A stretch of 64,000 bases of DNA, taken from assembly GCA_030789695.1 (NCBI GenBank), contig CM061142.1, positions 282,164,165-282,228,164 of the forward strand, given 5' to 3'. Of this stretch, positions 55,042 to 62,023 are shown piece after piece. Numbering within the stretch: the first letter of the stretch is position 1; each line of letters starts with the position of its first letter. The position numbers and the translations under genes were made by a program. Under the pieces are notes generated by a model. That model searched no databases and was not told the DNA's origin. It saw only the letters and a program-made list of their open reading frames with translations. This DNA comes from Scilla litardierei. Its lineage: Eukaryota; Streptophyta; Magnoliopsida; Asparagales; Asparagaceae.

Positions 55042-56018
55042 TTCTACCCACCTTAGAAATGATTCCGCCCTCGGAATCACTTACACTAATAATAATAATA
55101 ATATGTATAAACACTATGCCTACAACTCCTATATCTACACATAACGATCGCTAATCCTATAAATTCGAACAACGTTCCTTAAATAATCCATCACAGCTCG
55201 TCTCTCCACTGGCTAATGCTACACCTAGAATCACACCCTAGCACCTGATCATAGATCCACGCCATCGCCTACAAGTCTTCAATCATCTCGTCCCCAAAGT
55301 ATCATCCCTCATATCGACTCATGAATCTATTTCCTTAATCAATGAACCATCGAACCACAGCTATCCTTACCCCTATCATCTAATCTCCCAATCTTATAAA
55401 ATCTATCTTCCTAACTATCCATTCATTTCAACATGTTGTCTTACTTCCAATGTCTTCTCGCGTCAACTTAATGATCAAGTCTTGATGCTTTAAATGTTCT
55501 ACTTATTCTCATGACCACTCTAAATCATACTATACCTCCATAACTACTCCTATCTACCACTCGTCCAAGTTTCAAGTCGATTAAGTACTCATCTCACTGT
55601 GTACAATTTCATTCATCCAGAGTCCCCATCGAGTCCGTTACACATTGGTATCATTAATAAGTCTTGGACACCTCATTCTTTTCATCCAAAGAAAATCTAA
55701 TCTAATATCCTTGTTATTCCAAACCAACTAATCACCGATACAACATATCTCATCTCACTCTGAGCCTACCCGTAACATAACCCTAGTACTAACAACATCA
55801 TAATAATAATAAAAATAACACTCCCGAAGAGGGAAAGAAAAGAAAGTTTAGGGCCTAAGACATGTTTTAAAACATTAGGAAAAACGTGTGGAGTTGTGAT
55901 ATTGGATGAGGAAAGATAGGTGGGTTGTGATCTTTGTGGGCTAATCCCAAAACATTAAAGGTTTGATTTGTAAGGAACAAAGAGTTTTGAAACATACATA
56001 AGCAGCCAAAAAAATAAG
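55042..56018 (-). other. G3 internal remnant between gag and 3' LTR
   Basis: Next to the LTR are the PPT (AAGGTGGGTAGAA on minus) and the hairpin GATTCCGAGGGCGGAATC (55061-55078). The rest is AT/C-rich with an (AAT)n run near 55800; no pol domain is found where PR-RT-IN should be. Confidence 0.75.
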
Positions 56019-57094
56019 CTAAACTATAATATGAAAGATTAAAACTATAGAGTTACCTGCAACGACGCCATCTGCTGCTGTCATGACATATGCTCCACGG
56101 ACAACAGCTCCTCTCTGGGTAGGGGCAGGTGCTCCGCCCTCAGTATGGCGATACCTCGGGCAATCTATAAAGGCGTGTGTGGCAGCTCCACATGCCAGAC
56201 ACAAACCCAGCTTCTTCCTACAAGTGTTCTGCTGATGCCCTGGCTTGCCGCAGAAAAAGCATGGGCCCATCATCTGATGCTGAGCAGATGCTCCTGGCCT
56301 CTTGAAAGGCACTGACTAAACTGGTCCCACTATAGGCCTATGCTGCTCCTTCTGTTGCCTTCCTCCATCATCAGAAGGATTAGGTAGACGCGATATGGTC
56401 TCATGGTTCCTCGCGGCATTCAGCACCGCTCTCATGGTCGTGAAATCTGCCAAAGACTTAGAAGCCTGAATCTTCAGACGCAATCCCTGACGAAAACGAT
56501 CAGCTCATTTCTCCTCCTTCCTCACCATATGTGGGGCAAACCGGCTCAGCATCTCGAACTCTGCCTCGTACTCGTCGACGGTCATATCCCCCTGTTTCGG
56601 ATCTACAAATCTGCTCAACAGCTCCCTCCTAGCAGCTTTGGTGAAGTACTTCTCCTTGAACATCAATCGAAAAGTCTTCCACTCTACCGGCTTCTGTAGG
56701 CGCCTCTCCTCAATGCGCCACCAGTTTCTAGTATTCTCTGTCAGCTGCATCTTCGCTATCTCAACCTGGGTATCATCAGGAATCTTCGCAGCTACTAGCT
56801 TCTCCTCAGTACTCAGAATCCACTCATCAGCAGCCAACGGCCCTTCCTTCCCAGAAAATGTCTTCGGCTGAAGCTCATTGAACTGCTTCACTCCCAGAGC
56901 AGCTCGAGGGGCAGGCAGAGGCGGTGGCGGTGCAACTGGAGGAGCATGGGCAGCATGATGGGACTACTGAACCAACTGGTGTTGCACGTCCGCATCTCAC
57001 TCATAACGCCCAACAATTGGCGTAAATCGTCACTTCGGCCATCCATGGTCCCGTCAGCTGATGGTCCATCTCGAGCTTCACGTCCTCCCACCAT
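56019..57094 (-). pseudogene. gag: Chromovirus gag of G3, broken
   Basis: ATG at 57094 starts an N-terminal piece (MVGGREARDGPSADG). A frameshift leads into the gag domain at 56891-56505 (KQFNELQPKTFSGKEGPLAA; TRNWWRIEERRLQKPVEWKT), ended by TGA after VRKEEK. Gag-like sequence then continues to the two CCHC knuckles at 56312-56019 (CFFCGKPGHQQNTC and CLACGAATHAFIDC). It closes with GVVAG at the conserved intron donor (GCAG|GTAACT at 56055). It is close to G1 gag but not a recent copy. Everything beyond the donor in a normal element is gone. Confidence 0.87.
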
Positions 57095-57195
57095 CTTAAC
57101 GACAGGAAAAACACAACTTAGACTCGCACATATCACTGGAGAAAGGAAAAAATGAATGCTAATACTTCTATCGTTCCGTACTTTTTGCAGAAAAG

Positions 57196-57213
57196 GACCT
57201 GCATGGGCCATCA
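57196..57213 (-). other. PBS, tRNA-Ile 3' end (G3)
   Basis: Minus strand TGATGGCCCATGCAGGTC, one mismatch from the G2 site, with the same 8-nt GGTTTTAG spacer from the LTR. Confidence 0.75.
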
Positions 57214-57562
57214 CTAAAACCTGTCACGCCCCGCTTCCCAAAACGACGGAAGCGAAACGTGACAAGGCCCGCTTAGGCCGGAGCTGTGAAGCTCGGACCC
57301 AATAAGCGTCTGTGTGGTACTCCAAGATGAAGGAACAGGTCCCTGCAGGTTAGTACGGAACAACAAAAGTACTAAAGTAGATGCATTCATTTTATTCAAC
57401 ATATATCCAGAAAGTACGGGGAGTTTAAACAAAAGCCAACACGGCTACAAAACAGCTGAAAGTAAACTAATGGTGCAAGCACCCAACCTAGACAGAGAGT
57501 AAACGGTGCTACGCACCCAACTAAACTGCAGTGAAACCTCTGAATCAGCAACGTGGTGATCT

Positions 57563-57667
57563 CTAGCTCTGGTCCTCCTCAGGCACATACTCAGGATCGA
57601 CGTCCTCCGGCTCTACGTACTCTGGCAAGTCCGCCTCGTCAACGTACTCTGTCTCGACACCTGACGT
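57563..57667 (-). pseudogene. LTR micro-ORF homologue in G3 (start codon ACG)
   Basis: Same 34 codons and stop position as the G1 micro-ORF, with many synonymous differences. The ATG reads ACG in both G3 LTRs (the left copy, 22033-22108 plus 32078-32106, is split by Athila). Either the start was lost in this family or a near-cognate start is used. Confidence 0.5.
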
Positions 57668-60220
57668 ACAACACCCAAAAGAAAGGAACTGTATGTCAGG
57701 TAAAGTCTACAAAGAGGGTCAGACTCTACTGCAAGTGTACCGAACTATTAAACAACAGTTTACTGGTTGATTAGCATGTTGGGGTTAACACAGAGTGACG
57801 ACAGAAAGTAAACGCGGCTGGAAAGTAAAGCGTAGCAAGCAGTAGTCGTAGCGTGTGCTACCGACTACGGGACTAACCTAAACGGGTCGTGATAAGACGT
57901 GACAAGACAAGCAAGATAGGAAAGGACAAGACAAGACAAGACATGTGTGACACGAAGGGTTCACGCCTTACGGTTCGAGGAGGATCCGACCCTCTCCCCA
58001 TGCGCACGCTCAACCCTATCCCAAACCCAAGTGCTCAAGACAAGACAATATAGGGCCACTCACTCTTCTAGGTGAGTGCCTCTATCCCCACGATCGGTAG
58101 CGTATCTCTCACTCTGCTAGGTGAGCGACGGATGCCTCGTAGGTGAAACTGTACTACTGTATAGGACCACTCACTCTGCTAGGTGAGAGTCTCTATCCTC
58201 TCGGTCTGCTGGGACACTCACTCTGCTAGGTGGGTGCCGAGCTTCCCGTAGGTGTTTCGTAACAAAGATCACCCACCCCACTAGGTGAGCGTCTCATTGC
58301 CTATAGGCTACACAAGACACGACGTGCAAGATGTTCATGACATGGCAAGGGCAAAGTTGTTCTAGGGTGTCCACACACACGCACACGCAGATGAAACCTA
58401 TAGTAGCAGTTGTTGTTGATTCTAGGGGGGTCCACACACACGCACACACAAGATAACCCTACGGTGTCAAAAGTTGTTGTTGTTACGCCTAGACTTCGTC
58501 GTCAAGTCTAGGTCGTCAGGGCATCCCGGACGCTATCATTTCACATCCGGTTCTATTTGTTCACAGTCTAACAGTTCTAACAGTTTGAGACCAAGGCACG
58601 GCCAAAAGCGCAAATGAGTACACTTGCCTGCGGTGGCGAGTGTGTCGTCTAGCCGGGTCGTCTCGTCCAGTCGTCGCGTCTGCGACAGTCCGTCTGAAAC
58701 AGGTCACGGCGACGGTGTCAGGTCGCGATTTTCAATAGATCCTATTTAGGTTCGTTTCTAGGTTGGATGTGGCTACCCTACCCATTACAAGTCAAAGTGT
58801 CCGTTCAGCCTATCGGACGATTCTATCCTATGTGCACAGTCCAAAAAGTTCGATCGTCGATCTACGATTCCACATCGTTTTAAGGGAGCAGAAAATAAAT
58901 TTAGTGTGTTAAGTTTCCGATTTTAGTTAGGTTTTGATGGCGTAAAGTTTGGGTTGCTACGAGTTAGGGGGAACCAACCTCTCCGGTGTTTGGAGTAGCA
59001 TGGACGTGGCATTTGAACTGCAGGAAATCCGCGGTGGCTACGGCGTCTCGACTATGGGTAGCGTAGCCAGACACGTTCTGGTGGCAGACTGAAGATGAGG
59101 GCAGCGAGCGGGAGCGTCGGGAAAGCGTCCTACGGATCCGGGAGGTAGCGGACAGCGAAACACGCGTCCGTAACGGTCCGAAGGAGGTTAGCGACGTTTA
59201 GAGGCCGCCAAAACAGCGATCAAGAAGCGTCAAACGTCGTCTCGATGTCGTCGAAGACTGGTCGAGTGCGCTGGCCGGCTTGGGGAGACAATCGAAAAGT
59301 CTTCCGACAAGAGGGTAATCGGGGCTGCGCGGCGATCTCGCGGGGACAACGGCCTACGGTCTGGGTTGCGCATTGGAAGAGCGCTGTGCACGCGGAGTCA
59401 CGACAGCAACCGAGGAGCGCTGCAGAAGCGGGCGGCGCTGCGCGGCAGGCGGCTGCAGATGGAGGTGGTGGCTCTCGGGATCAGAGAGGAGGAAGGCGGT
59501 GCAAGAGCAGCGCGTGCGGTGGAAATTGAGGCGGCAAAGAGAGGGGGTGGGGTCTGGCGGCCGAGAGGGGAAGGCGGCGCTGAGGGGGAGACGCGGGCGG
59601 AGAGAGAGGGCCGGAGGCGGCACTCTGTGAGATGCGGCACGGTGGAACTGTGTGCGGCCGTGCGGGGCACAGTCGGGGTGGTCGAGCGGTACTGTGAGGG
59701 GGCGCGAGCGGCGGAAATTGATGCGGGGCTGTGCGTGCGACCGGCGGGAGTGCAGCATGCGGCGGCGCTCGGGACGGCACAGCGGCGGCGGGCGGCGCTG
59801 TGGGTCGCGGAGCTGCGGCGGTGCGCTGTGGATCGCGGCGGGGGCGCCGCGGATGAGAACGAGGGGAGGCCGCGAGGGAGAGAAAAAGAGATCAGGGGGG
59901 GATTTGCGTACGGGAGAGAGATAGAAAAGAGAGCCTCTCTTGGGAATTTTGTGGCGGCGGCTAAAGGAGAATTAGCCCTAGATCAAAATGTGCTAGGGTA
60001 TTAGGTTTAAGTTTAGGGTTAGGGTTTATTATTAATAGAGTAATAGGTTAGCTAAATAGACCTAAGTTTAGGGTTACATGTGTTAGGGGTATAGGGATGG
60101 AGGAGTGTGCAGATTGGGGTAAGTTTAGGGGAGAATAGCGAAACAGTTTAGGAAAGGTTATAGAACAGATTAATAGCCAGATATTGCCAAAATTGGCAAC
60201 AATTCGAAATTTGAATCTGA

Positions 60221-60458
60221 TTGGTTAATCGACGGTCGAGATTTATCCGAGCGATATCTCTCAAACCAGGCGTCAGAAAAATAATCCGAAAATACCGGGG
60301 CGATCGTGGAGACGAGACACACAGATCTACGGAGCCTGATTGGCTAATCGACGGTCGAGATTTATCCGAGCGATATCTCTCAAACCGGGCGTCAGAAAAA
60401 TAATCCGAAAATACCGGGGCGATCGTGGAGACGAGACACACAGATCTACGGAGCCTGA
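60221..60458. repeat. Tandem duplication of about 119 bp in G3 5' LTR
   Basis: Two copies starting TTGG(T/C)TAATCGACGGTCG at 60221 and 60340, each ending CACACAGATCTACGGAGCC. Present once in the other LTR, so it arose after insertion or was lost there. Confidence 0.85.
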
Positions 60459-60735
60459 TCGTGCGCTACACCTTCCGAAAATTTACGTAAAATTGGAAAC
60501 GGCGTTTTGAGCCAAATGACTAAAACGCCCCTATCATTCAAAGTCGTTTTGCGAGAAAACGAGCCGTGAAAAGATGTTCCCAAAAATTACTATAAAATTC
60601 TACACCCCAAAACGATCGCAACGGCATATCACATCGCATATGCCGGAGCTCAGAAATAGCCAAATAAAATACGTGCACGATAAAGCACGTGCACGCAGAA
60701 AAATCATAAGGTCGGAAAGCGACCGTTACATCTCT

Positions 60736-60935
60736 TATGGGACCCACGAGGTTTCCAAAGTTGTATTTTCATTTTTAAAGCTGCAAATTTGTATAATTTG
60801 GACTGTGGACTGTGGACTCTTTCTCGTGGGACTGGCCGATCCACACATTTAGCTTTTTGTTAAATATTGCCTCCGCATGAAAATGTTTTCTCTGATTAAT
60901 TATTAATTCATGCATGTTTGTGCTCTGCTAGATAA
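60736..60935 (+). other. C2 leader, last part before gag
   Basis: Resumes the C2 leader after G3 and its TSD. GGCCGATCC at 60834-60842 pairs with 21545-21553. Aligns with C1 at about 12800-12980. Confidence 0.8.
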
Positions 60936-61897
60936 ATGGATAAAATTGCAAGCGTTGATTTCGAAGTGCTGATGCATCAGATAGAAACTATCTAAGCTGG
61001 CAGCTAGATGTAAAGTTTCACTTGCGGGCCAAGTCCCTCATCACTGCTGTTACAGAAAAAGAAAATGTTAGCGATATAGAGAAGGCGCAAGCCATCATCT
61101 ATATTCGCTGCCATGTGGACAAGACCCTAAAGGCCGAGTACCTTACGGTTGAAGATCCACTTGAGCTATGGACCGCCCTTGAGGATAGGTATAAACATCA
61201 GAAAGATGTTATACTCCCAAGGGCGAGATATGAGTGGGAGAACCTGAGACTGCAGGACTTTAAGTCCATTGCTGAGTACAACTCAGCACTTTTTAGCATC
61301 ACCTCACGCCTGAAGTTGTGTGGTGAAAAAGTCTCAGAAGATCGCATGCTGGAAAAGACGTATACGGCTTTCCATGTAAAGGATGCGATACTCATGCAGC
61401 AATACCGTGAACGTAAGTTCACCAAGTACTCAGAGCTGCTGTCATGTTTGCTCATGGCCGAGCAAAACAGAGAGCTTCTTCTTACCACTCATAATATGCG
61501 CCCTCCCGGCACTGCCCTCCTACCAGAAGCTCAACATGCCTCTTCCTCCAAAAAGAAGAGGGATAATAAAAGAAAAGAAAGACCACAGAAAGGGGGACAA
61601 CAGAAAAGAGCCAAGGGCCCACCACATCAGAGAAAGAATGAAGGGAAGCGCAAGTTCACCTGGCGCAGGAATGATAATAAGAAAAATGATGCACCTCCAC
61701 CCAAGAGGGATTGGCAAGACCAGTGCCACAGCTGTGGCATGAAAGGCCACTGGTCCAGAGTGTGCAGGACCCCAGTGCATATCCAGGAGCTTTATAAACA
61801 AAGCAAAAAAAAGAATACTGAATCAAACCTGGTGGCTGCGAACAATGCAGTCAAGTTCACAGCCAAAGACTTCGAGTCAGATGATATGCTTGATTAG
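60936..61897 (+). pseudogene. gag: Copia gag of C2, one-base deletion near start
   Basis: ATG at 60936 (MDKIASVDFEVL, as in C1). A missing base at about 60971 breaks the frame, and the correct frame is open from about 60973 to TAG 61895-61897. The UBN2-type core has KAEYLTVEDPLELWTALEDR and YNSALFSITSRLKLCGEK, followed by a basic region. The CCHC knuckle is CHSCGMKGHWSRVC. The acidic end is AKDFESDDMLD. The C1 Ala/Ser insert is absent. The last 33 residues, lost to a stop in C1, are present here. Confidence 0.88.
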
Positions 61898-62023
61898 CCT
61901 GTTTTCATTTATCTTAGCATTTTATTGTATGAACAATCTATTTTATGAGAGCTTTTATGTAATTTGAATTCTGTTGAATAAAATTTAGTTTTTCTGAATG
62001 CAAATGTTTACTCATCTTTTTAG
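61898..62023 (+). other. AT-rich gag-pol spacer with AATAAA and acceptor-like AG (C2)
   Basis: 126 nt. AATAAAATTTAGTTTTT from 61977; ends CTCATCTTTTTAG immediately before ATG 62024. Parallel to 13995-14121 in C1. Confidence 0.7.

Larger units (their letters stand above)
21692..60730 (-). mobile_element. Tekay-like gypsy element G3, gag-only, with two nested insertions
   Basis: Minus-strand chromovirus-type element with TSD TCTCT at 21687-21691 and 60731-60735. The 5' LTR is 57222-60730. The 3' LTR is 21692-55041, split by Athila and G1. The internal region 55042-57221 holds only a broken gag and noncoding sequence; PR, RT, RH, IN and chromodomain are missing. LTR ends (TGTAACGG.../...GGGGCGTGACA), PBS, hairpin-PPT and LTR leader organisation match G1. 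Stripped of insertions it would be about 9 kb. Confidence 0.9.
57222..60730 (-). repeat. 5' LTR of G3 (uninterrupted)
   Basis: 3509 bp. It is longer than the 3' LTR (about 3392 bp) because of a tandem duplication of about 119 bp at 60221-60458 that is single in the partner (54650-54770). A GC-rich leader (59100-59980) gives long chance frames on both strands. AAACCCTA-type repeats flank the presumed promoter (about 60005-60035). Confidence 0.93.

Noticed and set aside
53583..60004. Arg/Ala-rich open frames of 100-212 codons at 53583-54435 and 59245-60004, both strands
   Set aside because: They lie in the GC-rich leader of the two G3 LTRs. Frames differ between the LTR copies by indels and stops, and no start or domain is conserved.
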